A stretch of DNA of 64,000 nt from Candidatus Copromonas faecavium (nom. illeg.) (GCA_018712915.1 DVGC01000007.1:31903-95902); one strand, 5' to 3'. Counted from the stretch's first letter, positions 27,329-35,101 are shown. A program made the numbers and translations. Notes: generated by a model not told the origin, from the sequence alone.

Positions 27329-28660
27329 ATGAAGAAGGCAGTGATTCTTTTTACAAGGGTTCCGCTTCCGGGACAGACAAAAACCAGGATGATGCCCCGC
27401 CTGTCTCCGGGAGACTGTGCCAGGCTTCATGCCTGTTTCTTAAGGGATATTGTCAGAGAGTGCCAAAAAGTTTCCGCCCGGCTTTTTGTGTGCTATACAC
27501 CGGAGAATCAGAAGGAGCGGCTGATTTCCGTTACCGGAAGAGACGTTTCTTATTTTCCCCAGGAAGGAGAAGGGCTGGGAGAGAGGATGGATCATGCTAT
27601 CCGGCAGGTTCTTGGGATGGGATATGATGCCTGCGTTCTTATTGGATCGGATGTTCCGGAGCTTCAGGCCTGGCATTTAAAGCAGGCGTTTCAGGTGCTG
27701 CATTATCAGGATGTGGTATTCGGATCCACGGCTGACGGCGGGTATTACCTTGTAGGGATGAAGCAGCCGTCTTCGGCCATTTTTGAAGGAAAACAGTATG
27801 GAACGGGCTCGGTGCTGGAAGCCGCCGTAAGGGCGGCCGGAGAAGCCGGTCTTGGGGTTGGATTTACGGGAATGGTTCCGGATATGGATTGTTTTGAGGA
27901 TCTGGAGGGGTATCGGAAGCGGATGCGCCGCAGCCGGAGGCTCAGAAAGACGGAAACAGGGCGGTACCTGGCAAAAATGAGAACCATTTCGATCATTGTC
28001 CCGATCTACAACGAAATTTCCACCATCGAGATGCTGCAGGATCAGCTGGAGCCGCTGAAAGAGAAATGCGAAATTCTGCTGGTAGACGGCGGCAGTACCG
28101 ACGGGACGCTGGAGAAGATCCGTCCCTGGGTGAAGCTGCTTCATTCAGAAAAGGGACGGGCCCGGCAGATGAATCTGGGAGCGGAAAACAGCCATGGAGA
28201 AATTCTGTTTTTCCTCCATTGTGACAGCGAGCTGCCGCCTCATCCGCTGGCCCAGATCCGTCGTGTCATGCAGAAATACCGGGCCGGCTGCTTTGGAATT
28301 GCCTTCCATTCCCGGAATTTTTTCATGTTTACCTGTCGGGTGATTTCCAATCACAGGATCAAGGACAGAAAAGTCATGTTCGGGGATCAGGGGATTTTTT
28401 TGGAGAGGAGTCTGTTTTTTGAGGCAGGCATGTTTCCGGAGCTTCCCATCATGGAGGATTACCAGTTTTCCCTGACCTTAAAGGAAATGGGCATCCGGCT
28501 GGGGATGACCAGGAAGAGGATTTATACGTCGGATCGGAGATTTCCGGCTGGCACGGTTCCCAAACTGCGGCTGATGTGGAAAATGAACCGGCTAAGAAAA
28601 ATGTACCGGGATCGGGTTCCCATTGAACAGATTGCCCGGCTTTACCGGGATGCGAGGTGA
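27329..28660 (+). CDS. Fused 'selenodomain-associated' transferases 1 and 2 (TIGR04282-TIGR04283-like)
   Basis: A 443-aa fusion of two glycosyltransferase-like domains that usually occur as separate neighbouring genes. Residues 1-205 match the TIGR04282 type: ILFTRVPLPGQTKTRM, VLIGSDVPEL (103-112), GSTADGGYYLVGM (132-144). Residues 217-443 match TIGR04283, a GT2 fold: TISIIVPIYNEISTIEML, LLVDGGSTDGTLE, then the acceptor region EDYQFSLTLKEMG. Both families were named from association with radical SAM/selenodomain proteins and arsenosugar synthesis. ATG 27329 directly follows the previous TAA, with SD GGAGAAGG. The internal Met217 lacks an SD, so this is a true fusion. No radical SAM partner is in the window. 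The product is unknown. Confidence 0.85.
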   Translation: MKKAVILFTRVPLPGQTKTRMMPRLSPGDCARLHACFLRDIVRECQKVSARLFVCYTPENQKERLISVTGRDVSYFPQEGEGLGERMDHAIRQVLGMGYDACVLIGSDVPELQAWHLKQAFQVLHYQDVVFGSTADGGYYLVGMKQPSSAIFEGKQYGTGSVLEAAVRAAGEAGLGVGFTGMVPDMDCFEDLEGYRKRMRRSRRLRKTETGRYLAKMRTISIIVPIYNEISTIEMLQDQLEPLKEKCEILLVDGGSTDGTLEKIRPWVKLLHSEKGRARQMNLGAENSHGEILFFLHCDSELPPHPLAQIRRVMQKYRAGCFGIAFHSRNFFMFTCRVISNHRIKDRKVMFGDQGIFLERSLFFEAGMFPELPIMEDYQFSLTLKEMGIRLGMTRKRIYTSDRRFPAGTVPKLRLMWKMNRLRKMYRDRVPIEQIARLYRDAR

Positions 28661-28665
28661 ATACG

Positions 28666-29673
28666 ATGGAAATGATGGAGGCAATCAAAGAGTATGTGGC
28701 CTGGGGACCTTACCGGGAGGCGCTGAAGCTGCCGGAACGGGTGACGGAGCAGTACGAGCCCCTGGGCCAGGGAGAATATAACAGAAACTTTCAGTTCGTT
28801 CATCCGGTAACCGGGAAACGGCTGGTGCTCAGGGTCAACTGTGGAAGCCAGATGCATCTGGAGAATCAGATTCAGTATGAGTATGATACGTTAAAGCTTC
28901 TGGAGGGTTCCGGCCGGACGCCCCGGCCGTTTTATGTGGACGGCAGCATGAAAAAGATGGCTCACGGCATTCTGGTGATGGAATTTCTTCCGGGGTGTGA
29001 ACTGGATTACAGAAGCGAGCTTTCCCGCGCCGCCAGCTGTCTGGCGGATATTCACAGCGTGAGGGTGGGGGAGCATACTCATTTGCTGCGGCCGGAAGAC
29101 CCGCTGAAGGCGATCCTGGAGGAATGCGAGTCCATGGTGAAGGTTTATCTGGACTCAGACCTGGGGCAAGAGCAGATGAAAAAACGGCTCCGGAGCATGT
29201 TGGATCTGGGCTGGGATCGCTGGAAGGAATGTGACGGAAAAAGCGGTTATGAGTGCTGCATCAACACGGAATTAAATTCCACCAATTTTCTTTCTGATGA
29301 AAGCGCAGGCTCCTGCTGCCTGGTGGACTGGGAAAAGCCGCTTTACGGGGAACCGGCCCAGGATCTGGGACATTTCCTTGCGCCGACGACTACTTTCTGG
29401 AAGACGGATGTGATTCTGGAACAGAAGGAGATGGAGGAATTTTTAGACAGCTATTTTCAGGCTGTGGACGGCAGGTTTGAGATGGAGGGAATCCGGGAGA
29501 GGACATATGCCTACATTCCCATCACCTGTCTGCGGGGCGTTACCTGGTGTGCCATGGCCTGGGTGGAGTACCAGAATCCAAGGCTTTTGTATAATCCGTC
29601 TACTTATAAGAAACTCGGGGAATATCTGAATGAGAAATTTCTTGATAAGATTGAGGAGCTTTTAAGAAAGTAG
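28666..29673 (+). CDS. APH-fold phosphotransferase with altered catalytic loop
   Basis: A 335-aa member of the aminoglycoside phosphotransferase/choline-kinase fold. The N-lobe has GQGEYNRNFQFVH and RLVLRVNCGS (ATP-binding Lys replaced by Arg in this strand). VMEFLPGCELDYRS marks the hinge. The catalytic loop, normally HGDLHPGN, reads NTELNSTN, so the catalytic Asp is Glu. The metal Asp is kept in LVDWEKPLYGEP. ATG 28666 is chosen over GTG 28657 because GAGGTGA forms its SD; it follows the transferase stop by 5 nt. In context it may phosphorylate the product or acceptor of the glycosyltransferase fusion. An antibiotic-resistance role is unlikely from the altered loop. Confidence 0.78.
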   Translation: MEMMEAIKEYVAWGPYREALKLPERVTEQYEPLGQGEYNRNFQFVHPVTGKRLVLRVNCGSQMHLENQIQYEYDTLKLLEGSGRTPRPFYVDGSMKKMAHGILVMEFLPGCELDYRSELSRAASCLADIHSVRVGEHTHLLRPEDPLKAILEECESMVKVYLDSDLGQEQMKKRLRSMLDLGWDRWKECDGKSGYECCINTELNSTNFLSDESAGSCCLVDWEKPLYGEPAQDLGHFLAPTTTFWKTDVILEQKEMEEFLDSYFQAVDGRFEMEGIRERTYAYIPITCLRGVTWCAMAWVEYQNPRLLYNPSTYKKLGEYLNEKFLDKIEELLRK

Positions 29674-29741
29674 AGCATTTTAAAAATACGGATCGGGGAA
29701 CGTAAACATTCAGAAGAAGTGAGAGAAGAGAGGAACAGAAA

Positions 29742-30452
29742 ATGGAAAAGAAACAGAAGAGATGGCTGGGGAAGGCGGTTGTCCTTCTTTGTCTGCTGGC
29801 AGCAGCGGCAGCCTATTTGTTTGTGCCTTCGGTTAATGAGGCGTTCCGGCAGGTTGCGGCCATGTTCGCCACAGGGGATTTTACGGTAGTACGGGAATTT
29901 GTGGCTTCTTATGGAAGCTATGCAGCAGCGGTATCCTTCGGGCTTATGGTTCTGCAGTCGGTGGCGGCTCCGCTTCCGGCATTTTTGCTGACCTTTGCCA
30001 ATGCCAGCCTGTTCGGCTGGTGGCAGGGAGCTATTTTATCCTGGACCAGCGCCATGGCCGGCGCCGTTGTCTGTTTTTACATTGCCAGGATTCTGGGGCG
30101 GGATGCGGCGGAAAAGCTGACCAGTAAGGCCGGACTGGAACAGATAGATGGATTTTTTGAAAAGTACGGGAAGAATACGATTCTAATCTGCCGCCTGCTT
30201 CCCTTCGTTTCTTTTGACCTGGTCAGCTATGCGGCCGGGCTTACCTCCATGTCCTTCTGGTCTTTCTTTGTGGCCACGGGGATCGGTCAGCTGCCTGCGA
30301 CCATCGTATATTCCTATGTGGGCGGTATGCTGACAGGAGGAGCAAGGCTCCTTGTTACGGGCCTGATGATTCTTTTTGCCCTTTCAGCTCTGATTGCGAT
30401 GCTGAGAAAAATTTATATGGAACGTCACAAAAAGAGCACAGGAAGGGAATAA
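29742..30452 (+). CDS. VTT domain (TVP38/TMEM64-like) membrane protein
   Basis: A 236-aa membrane protein with an N-terminal TM (about 9-28) and a VTT core: PLPAFLLTFANASLFGWWQG, then the re-entrant region CRLLPFVSFDLVSYAAGLTS and a final TM (about 203-225) with a basic C-terminus. It is the second VTT protein of this cluster; unlike the first it carries no Fe-S domains. DedA/VTT proteins move or flip lipids, so a pair could act at both ends of a lipid-linked intermediate, which is inference. ATG 29742 follows AGAGAGGAACAG. It lies 68 nt downstream of the kinase gene without a visible terminator. Confidence 0.88.
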   Translation: MEKKQKRWLGKAVVLLCLLAAAAAYLFVPSVNEAFRQVAAMFATGDFTVVREFVASYGSYAAAVSFGLMVLQSVAAPLPAFLLTFANASLFGWWQGAILSWTSAMAGAVVCFYIARILGRDAAEKLTSKAGLEQIDGFFEKYGKNTILICRLLPFVSFDLVSYAAGLTSMSFWSFFVATGIGQLPATIVYSYVGGMLTGGARLLVTGLMILFALSALIAMLRKIYMERHKKSTGRE

Positions 30453-30610
30453 GGCCGGAGCGCCCGTAAGTCCTAAAAGGCAGAAAATCCGGAGAACCGG
30501 TGCAGCCGGAGAACCAGGGCAGCCGAAAACCCAGATCATCCGGTATCGAATTTGCCAATAGGACCGGATGCGCTATATAAAAAAACAATGAATAACCGGA
30601 TAAAAGGTGG

Positions 30611-30639
30611 TTGAACCGGAGTGGAGAAACCAATATAAT
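30611..30639 (+). promoter_or_regulatory. Promoter of the rhodanese lipoprotein gene
   Basis: TTGAAC (30611-30616), 17-bp spacer, TATAAT (30634-30639). A second weaker pair, TTGCCA (30552-30557) / TATATA (30574-30579), lies upstream. Confidence 0.7.
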
Positions 30640-30695
30640 GGGTCTTGCCGGTGAAAGCCGGATGTTGTTTTCAAGATAAGAGGAGGAGATTGGAC

Positions 30696-31613
30696 ATGAA
30701 GAAAACAATTGTATCGCTGGGAGCAGCATTGACGCTGTTCATGGCAGTTCTTGCAGGATGCCAGAGCAGCACGGAGGAAACAACGGCAGCCGAGACGACT
30801 GCTGCAGAGACAACGGCAGCCGAGACAGAAGAAAGTACGGAAGCCGAGGCAGAAGAATCAGAAGAAAGCCAGGCAGAGGAGACGGAAGCGGCAGCTGAGT
30901 ATCAGTATGTGAGTCCGGAGGATGCCGTGCAGGCAGCGCAGGACGGCAGCGCTCATGTGCTGGATGTCAGAGAGTGGAGCGCTTACGTGGAGGGCAGAGT
31001 GGCCAATTCCCTGTGGTGCCCGATTTTTCCGCTGGATGACGAGTCTCTGGTAGAGCCCATGGCTGCTTTCGCTGAGACGAATCTGAATGACGGACAGGAC
31101 ATTTACCTGATCTGTGTCAGCGGACAGAAGGGGGCTCAGAGAGCAACAGGAGTACTGACAGATGCAGGAATTGACCCGTCTCTGATTTATACGGTGGAAG
31201 GCGGAGCAACTGCTCTTGCTGAGGTAGATGGAGCACTTACAACCAACCGCGCTGAGGAGAATATTGAGTGGCAGTATGTGTCCGGAACCGATGCTGTGGC
31301 AGCACTTAGAAGCGATGAGGTGCAGTTCCTGGATGTGCGTGATGACGAGACGTATGCCGCCGGACATCTGGATGGTTCTCTGCAGGTAAATCTGCAGGAT
31401 TTTGAAACTCCGGAGGCTCAGACTGCAATGTACACACTGGCAACCGAGGAGTTAGATCCGTCCAAGCCGGTTTATATTCTTTGCTACAGCGGCAACAACT
31501 GCGCAAAGACCGCCATCTCTGTTATGAAGGATGCCGGCTTTGATGTAAGCAATCTGTTTATTATCGAAAATGGTGCAAAAGATGCGGACGTTCAGGCCGC
31601 ATTCGTACAGTAG
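30696..31613 (+). CDS. Double-rhodanese lipoprotein
   Basis: A 305-aa secreted lipoprotein: signal peptide with lipobox LAGC (Cys22), then a Thr/Ala/Glu low-complexity linker with repeated TTAAE units to about residue 80. Two rhodanese domains follow. The first spans about 85-190 with active-site Cys in CVSGQKGAQRA. The second spans about 200-300 with CYSGNNCAKTA. Both keep the LDVR element before the loop, so both may carry persulfide. Rhodaneses move sulfane sulfur or selenium. ATG 30696 follows AGAGGAGGAGA. It has its own strong promoter, so it can be expressed apart from the upstream cluster. A role at the outer membrane face is inferred from the lipobox. Confidence 0.9.
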   Translation: MKKTIVSLGAALTLFMAVLAGCQSSTEETTAAETTAAETTAAETEESTEAEAEESEESQAEETEAAAEYQYVSPEDAVQAAQDGSAHVLDVREWSAYVEGRVANSLWCPIFPLDDESLVEPMAAFAETNLNDGQDIYLICVSGQKGAQRATGVLTDAGIDPSLIYTVEGGATALAEVDGALTTNRAEENIEWQYVSGTDAVAALRSDEVQFLDVRDDETYAAGHLDGSLQVNLQDFETPEAQTAMYTLATEELDPSKPVYILCYSGNNCAKTAISVMKDAGFDVSNLFIIENGAKDADVQAAFVQ

Positions 31614-31703
31614 GAAGTATAAGCCGGGAGAAAGTACCTGCGGGGAATAGAAAAAAGGAGGCAGCATTTTTGACGCCCCTGCCGCAGGAAAAGAACCTGG
31701 CAA

Positions 31704-31732
31704 GACAAATTTCTTTTGATGAAAAATTTGTC
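31704..31732. repeat. 9-bp inverted repeat
   Basis: GACAAATTT and AAATTTGTC, 11 nt apart, perfect. It is either an operator or a weak AT-rich hairpin. Confidence 0.6.
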
Positions 31733-31740
31733 AAATCATG

Positions 31741-31772
31741 ATGGGGCCCTCATGCTTGCGTGAGTGCCCCAT
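31741..31772. terminator. GC-rich hairpin after the rhodanese gene
   Basis: ATGGGGCcCTCA pairs with TGAGtGCCCCAT with one mismatch. It lies between the rhodanese gene and the minus-strand remnants, so it may terminate either transcript; no strong T-run is present. Confidence 0.45.
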
Positions 31773-31811
31773 TGGTATTTGACGGGAAAGAAGAATGAGC
31801 AGGCGGGCATG

Positions 31812-31937
31812 CTATACAAAATTTAAAAAGCTGGCCACGGTTCCGAGCATAAAGTGGGGAATGGTCAGGTCCCATACGGAGCGCTGCTTCTGGTCGATCA
31901 GAAACAGTGCACAGGAAAGAAACCTAGCGCAGATCAT
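31812..31937 (-). pseudogene. C-terminal remnant of a membrane protein
   Basis: A 41-codon reading from ATG (complement of 31935-31937) to TAG, open further upstream in frame. It encodes CGLGLAYMICARFLSC (counting upstream codons), then LFLIDQKQRSVWDLTIPHF, a hydrophobic segment followed by a basic-Trp-Asp motif that resembles the end of an RDD-like membrane protein. No SD. It looks like the 3' tail of a lost gene, fused out of frame to the PAS remnant. The family call is weak. Confidence 0.35.
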
Positions 31938-32086
31938 GTAGGCCAGTCCCAGACCGCATATTTTTCCTGAAGCCCAAGAAGACGGAAACCGCTGGGATTT
32001 AAGAAGGCGATGGTTCCGTCCGGATACAGCACCATCACACCATCAGACGCATACCGCAGAACCCGGGTTACAAACAGCTGTTTCAT
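31934..32086 (-). pseudogene. PAS-domain remnant
   Basis: A 50-residue reading (ATG complement of 32084-32086 to TGA) containing RYASDGVMVLYPDGTIAFLN followed by PSGFRLLGL, a recognisable first half of a PAS fold. The homology then ends abruptly and the frame stops. It is probably the start of a sensor gene truncated by a deletion. Overlaps the other remnant in a different frame. Confidence 0.45.
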
Positions 32087-32276
32087 GATTGAAAAGCCCT
32101 TTTTATAATGTTTTTCATGATTTCCGGGATTGCCAATTAAGAGGGGAAAGCTGCAGCAGGAATCTTGCTGCCGGGTAAAATCCGGGAGAATTCAGAAGGA
32201 GAGGGAAGGACGCTGGAAAAAGAGCCGGACATGTGATATACTTTCCTCAGAAACCTCTGGGAAGGAGAGAAGCAAA

Positions 32277-32975
32277 ATGAGAAAACTGGCAAGATGTTTT
32301 CTGCTGTCGGGAATTTTGGCTCTGGGAACGGCGTTCCCGGCGTTCGCCAATTTCAGCTGGCAGGTGGAAAATATGAATACGGATTATGTGGGAACAGCGA
32401 CCGTAACCGTGAAGGACTGGGAAGGAAATACCTATTCGGAAACGGCGCCCGTGGTAAGAAACGGGGCTGTGGTGACGTTTACAGAGCTGGATAACAGTGC
32501 GGAATTTTTTGTAAACGCCTACGATACGGAGGGAAACCCCATTACGGATTTCGGAGGAACGGGAATCAGCGGTTCTGTCAGTCAGGGAGATCGGTTCCAG
32601 TACCGTATGGACTGGGATTCTCAGAAGGGAATCTGGAACTCTTCTTTTGAGGGACAGGCCGGTATTTTCGAGATTGGAGCCTATGATTACGCCGGAGGCG
32701 TCTGGCAGCAGAAGTTTATCATTGACGGAGCCTGCAGCTCGTCGATTCTTTCCAACGTTCAGAGAACCAACCAGAATGCGGATTCCTATACATGGAGAAG
32801 CAATTCTGTGGGCTGGTGGGTGGAACGGCCGGATGGAACCTATCTGACCAATAGTTGGTATCAGTCCCCGGCCAGCAGCCTCTGGTACTATATGGGAGCG
32901 GACGGATATATGCTGACAGATACGACGACGCCGGATGGCTATTACGTCAACGCGGATGGTGTGTGGGTTCAGTAG
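32277..32975 (+). CDS. Secreted protein with C-terminal cell-wall-binding-like repeats
   Basis: A 232-aa exported protein. The signal peptide runs to about AFPAFA/NF (cleavage near residue 24). A beta-rich domain follows (about 25-170). The end (about 175-232) has Trp/Tyr/Gly-rich repeats such as SVGWWVERPDGTYLTNSWYQ and WYYMGADGYMLTDT, like choline/cell-wall-binding repeats. Lachnospiraceae often secrete such proteins; the N-terminal domain is not one I recognise. ATG 32277 follows GAAGGAGAGAAGC. The frame is open to 32130 but the upstream part has no SD or conserved look. It is monocistronic, with a terminator at 33051-33080. Anchoring to the cell envelope is inferred. Confidence 0.8.
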   Translation: MRKLARCFLLSGILALGTAFPAFANFSWQVENMNTDYVGTATVTVKDWEGNTYSETAPVVRNGAVVTFTELDNSAEFFVNAYDTEGNPITDFGGTGISGSVSQGDRFQYRMDWDSQKGIWNSSFEGQAGIFEIGAYDYAGGVWQQKFIIDGACSSSILSNVQRTNQNADSYTWRSNSVGWWVERPDGTYLTNSWYQSPASSLWYYMGADGYMLTDTTTPDGYYVNADGVWVQ

Positions 32976-33050
32976 CCAGGAACGGCCGTATGAAAACCGA
33001 AAAGGAAGGCAGCCATGCGAAACGAGGGCTGTCTGCATTGGCATAAAAAC

Positions 33051-33080
33051 AAAAAGCGGGTATTGATTGCCCGCTTTTTG
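33051..33080 (+). terminator. Terminator after the secreted protein gene
   Basis: AAAAAGCGGG (33051-33060) and CCCGCTTTTT (33070-33079), 9-nt loop. The A- and T-runs on both sides let it also stop the convergent DtxR-type gene. Confidence 0.88.
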
Positions 33081-33095
33081 CATGTTCTGGTTTTT

Positions 33096-33473
33096 TCATA
33101 CATGTTGTTTCGTTTTGTTAATGTGTTCTTTAATGGCCGAAAAACTTTCGGAGCTCAGCACATGTTCGATTCTGCATGCGTCCGCAAGGGCTGTTTCCCG
33201 GTCAACCCCAAGCTCCATCAGCCAATTGGAAAAAACCGTGTGGCGTTCGTAAATCTGCTCTGCGATTTTCCGTCCGGATTCGGTCAGAGTAATATGCCCG
33301 TCTTCATCGACCTGAATGTGCCCGGAAGTTCTCAGATTTTTCATGGCTACGCTGACGCTTGGCTTGGAAAAGCCCATTTCATTGGCAATATCAATGGAGC
33401 GCACATAGGGATGAGCCTGACTCAGCACCAGAATGGTTTCCAGGTAATTTTCAGCAGATTCCTGTATTTTCAT
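33096..33473 (-). CDS. DtxR/MntR family metal-dependent transcriptional regulator
   Basis: A 125-aa repressor with only the HTH and dimerisation/metal-binding domains, lacking the SH3-like third domain (MntR-like size). The N-terminal winged helix includes SIDIANEMGFSKPSVSVAMK (about 26-45). The dimer domain contains the ligand motif ACRIEHVLS (near 95-103), matching the Cys/Glu/His metal site of DtxR relatives. It is divergent from the DUF2325 gene. The intergenic region holds two GTTAG-N6-CTAAC dyads, the probable operators. Start ATG complement of 33471-33473; the SD is modest. Whether it senses Fe(II) or Mn(II) is not clear from sequence; the flavodoxin neighbour favours iron. Confidence 0.9.
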   Translation of the reverse strand: MKIQESAENYLETILVLSQAHPYVRSIDIANEMGFSKPSVSVAMKNLRTSGHIQVDEDGHITLTESGRKIAEQIYERHTVFSNWLMELGVDRETALADACRIEHVLSSESFSAIKEHINKTKQHV

Positions 33474-33564
33474 AAGAAATGCACCCCCTGTCTGCCTTTC
33501 AGTATAACATAAGTTCAGATTCCGGTCAAATTATCATGATGAAAAAAAGTCCCGAAAAATTTGC

Positions 33565-33570
33565 TTGACA
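33565..33570 (+). promoter_or_regulatory. -35 element of the DUF2325 unit
   Basis: Consensus TTGACA. The -10 is not clear (TAACTT at 33588-33593 with 17-bp spacing overlaps the first operator). Confidence 0.5.
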
Positions 33571-33575
33571 ATACA

Positions 33576-33619
33576 GTTAGTATATGCTAACTTTATAGCA
33601 TAAGTTAGACGGAACTAAC
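33576..33619 (+). promoter_or_regulatory. Twin GTTAG-N6-CTAAC operators (DtxR-type)
   Basis: Two dyads of the same format: GTTAG-tatatg-CTAAC at 33576-33591 and GTTAG-acggaa-CTAAC at 33604-33619, centres 28 bp apart. The first overlaps the promoter and the second lies before the SD. The arms between them also form CTAACTT/AAGTTAG. They resemble DtxR/MntR operators and sit next to the regulator gene. Confidence 0.75.
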
Positions 33620-33641
33620 CAATGCCGGAAGGAGGAAGGAT

Positions 33642-33923
33642 ATGAGCGTCGTCATTATTGGCGGTCATGACCGCATGGTCAGGCAGTATAAAGAGATTTG
33701 CCAGCATCATAAATGTAAAGCTAAGGTATTTACCCAGATGAGAACGGGATTGGATAAACAGATCGGTTCCCCGGATTTGCTGATTCTGTTTACCAGCACG
33801 GTATCCCATAAAATGATTCGCTGCGTACTGGATGAAGTGGATGAGTCCAGAACCAATATTGTTCGGTGCCATACCAGCAGCGGAAGTGCCCTGGCAGAAA
33901 TTCTGGAACGGCACAGTGCATAA
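33642..33923 (+). CDS. DUF2325 domain-containing protein
   Basis: A 93-aa protein that is the whole DUF2325 domain: SVVIIGGHDRMVRQYKEICQ, then LLILFTSTVSHKMIRC and TNIVRCHTSSGSALAEIL. The fold is Rossmann-like, and Cys/His residues occur in CRHH-like positions near QHHKCKAK. Members occur near feo and flavodoxin genes in clostridia; the function is unknown. ATG 33642 follows AAGGAGGAAGGAT. First gene of the unit controlled by the twin operators; 24 nt separate it from the DUF3793 gene. A metal- or redox-related role is inferred from context. Confidence 0.88.
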   Translation: MSVVIIGGHDRMVRQYKEICQHHKCKAKVFTQMRTGLDKQIGSPDLLILFTSTVSHKMIRCVLDEVDESRTNIVRCHTSSGSALAEILERHSA

Positions 33924-33947
33924 TTCGAACGGAAAGGCGGTTAAAGA

Positions 33948-34535
33948 TTGAGCGGAGAAACCTTTCATATTTTGCAGAGGCTTGCAGGGAGCGGAACAGA
34001 GAAGCAGGTGGTGCTCCAGTGTGCTCCTCTGCTGACAGGAATCAAGCTGTCGAACCTCCTGAATGTGAGAACGGACCAGAAGGAAGAAGTGTTTCGTCTG
34101 TTTGCTGGAACGGCCGTATCCTGCCGGGTTCTGTATGAATTTGACGGGCGGATGTCCCTTTTGCTTTACAGGGAAGACCGGATGAGAGCCCATTTGGAAC
34201 GAAGCGATGTGCGCCGGATGCTGGATGGTTTTGGCTATGCCGGAATGGGGATAAAAGAAACCCTTCTGCTTCTTTCCATCCGTTATCAGGAGCATATGGA
34301 CGGACTGAGGGCATTTCCGCATGAGATTGGGCTGCTGCTTGGATATCCGCCGGTGGATGTGGCCGGTTTTATGGAGAACAATGGAGAAAGATTTCTGTAT
34401 TCCGGCTACTGGAAGGTGTATGGAAATCTGGCAGAAACCCTGAAGGTGTTTGAGCAGTATGACCGGGCGCGGGAGTATGTGATTCATATGGCCGGAAGCG
34501 GCCGTGCGATCCGGGAAATTCTGGCGGCATCCTGA
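33948..34535 (+). CDS. DUF3793 family protein
   Basis: A 195-aa soluble protein of the DUF3793 family. Family features include an early QCAPLLTGIKLSNLLN, a middle VLYEFDGRMSLLLYREDRM and a late FPHEIGLLLGYPPVDVAGF, followed by SGYWKVYGN. Start TTG 33948 follows AAGGCGG and gives MSGETFH; no ATG fits before the conserved region. The family co-occurs with DUF2325, Feo and flavodoxin genes and its function is unknown. Here it is flanked by DUF2325 (24 nt) and a flavodoxin (134 nt), probably one iron-responsive unit, although feoA and feoB are absent. Confidence 0.88.
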   Translation: MSGETFHILQRLAGSGTEKQVVLQCAPLLTGIKLSNLLNVRTDQKEEVFRLFAGTAVSCRVLYEFDGRMSLLLYREDRMRAHLERSDVRRMLDGFGYAGMGIKETLLLLSIRYQEHMDGLRAFPHEIGLLLGYPPVDVAGFMENNGERFLYSGYWKVYGNLAETLKVFEQYDRAREYVIHMAGSGRAIREILAAS

Positions 34536-34669
34536 CGGAAGCGGCCAGCGGGACTCATAAGCGGAAGGGCCTTGCCGGTGCCGGGCGGAAACCGGACGTT
34601 CTGCCGGAAAATACCGGCCTGGCGATCCGCCCGTTAAAATGAAATGATCACTGTAGGAGGAATGAAAAA

Positions 34670-35101
34670 ATGGATAAGATTATGGTTGTATACTGGTCAC
34701 AGACAGGGAACACCGCAGCGATGGCAGAGGCGGTGGGACAGGGAATTGCGGAGGCTGGCAAGGAAGCTGTCGTTTGCGACGTTTCTTCAGCTTCCATAGA
34801 GGACTTAAAGGCCGCCGAGGCGTTTGCTCTGGGCTGCCCGGCCATGGGTGCTGAAGTGCTGGAAGAAGGAGAGATGGAACCTTTCGTGATGGAAGTAGAG
34901 GGATTTGCTTCCGGAAAGAAAATCGGGCTGTTTGGTTCCTACGGATGGGGTGACGGCCAGTGGATGAGAGACTGGGAAGACAGAATGAAGGCGGCAGGCG
35001 CCGTGATTGTCGGAAGAGAGGGCGTGACTGCGCAGGAGGCGCCGGATGCAGATGCCATTGAGGCCTGCAAGGCTCTGGGAAGGGAGCTGGCGGCAGTCTA
35101 A
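34670..35101 (+). CDS. Flavodoxin
   Basis: A 143-aa short-chain flavodoxin. The FMN phosphate loop is SQTGNTAAMA (near residues 10-19). The isoalloxazine loops are ALGCPAMGAEVLEEGEMEPF (near 57-76) and GSYGWGDGQWMRDWEDRM. Flavodoxins replace ferredoxin as low-potential carriers under iron limitation, consistent with the adjacent DtxR-type regulator and operators. ATG 34670 follows GTAGGAGG. It is last in the unit and followed by a strong terminator. No frame problem. Confidence 0.95.
   Translation: MDKIMVVYWSQTGNTAAMAEAVGQGIAEAGKEAVVCDVSSASIEDLKAAEAFALGCPAMGAEVLEEGEMEPFVMEVEGFASGKKIGLFGSYGWGDGQWMRDWEDRMKAAGAVIVGREGVTAQEAPDADAIEACKALGRELAAV

Larger units (their letters stand above)
31614..32276. 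other. 663-bp region with hairpins and gene remnants
   Basis: It contains inverted repeat 31704-31732, hairpin 31741-31772, two small decayed coding remnants on the minus strand (31812-32086) and the upstream region of the secreted protein gene at 32277. No intact gene is present. Confidence 0.7.

Noticed and set aside
33948..33950. A later ATG as the start of the DUF3793 gene
   Set aside because: No ATG precedes the conserved N-terminal part; TTG with an upstream AAGG-like SD is the best fit.
33615..34487. 290-aa minus-strand reading over the DUF2325/DUF3793 genes
   Set aside because: Antisense; the plus-strand genes match known families and have SD sites.
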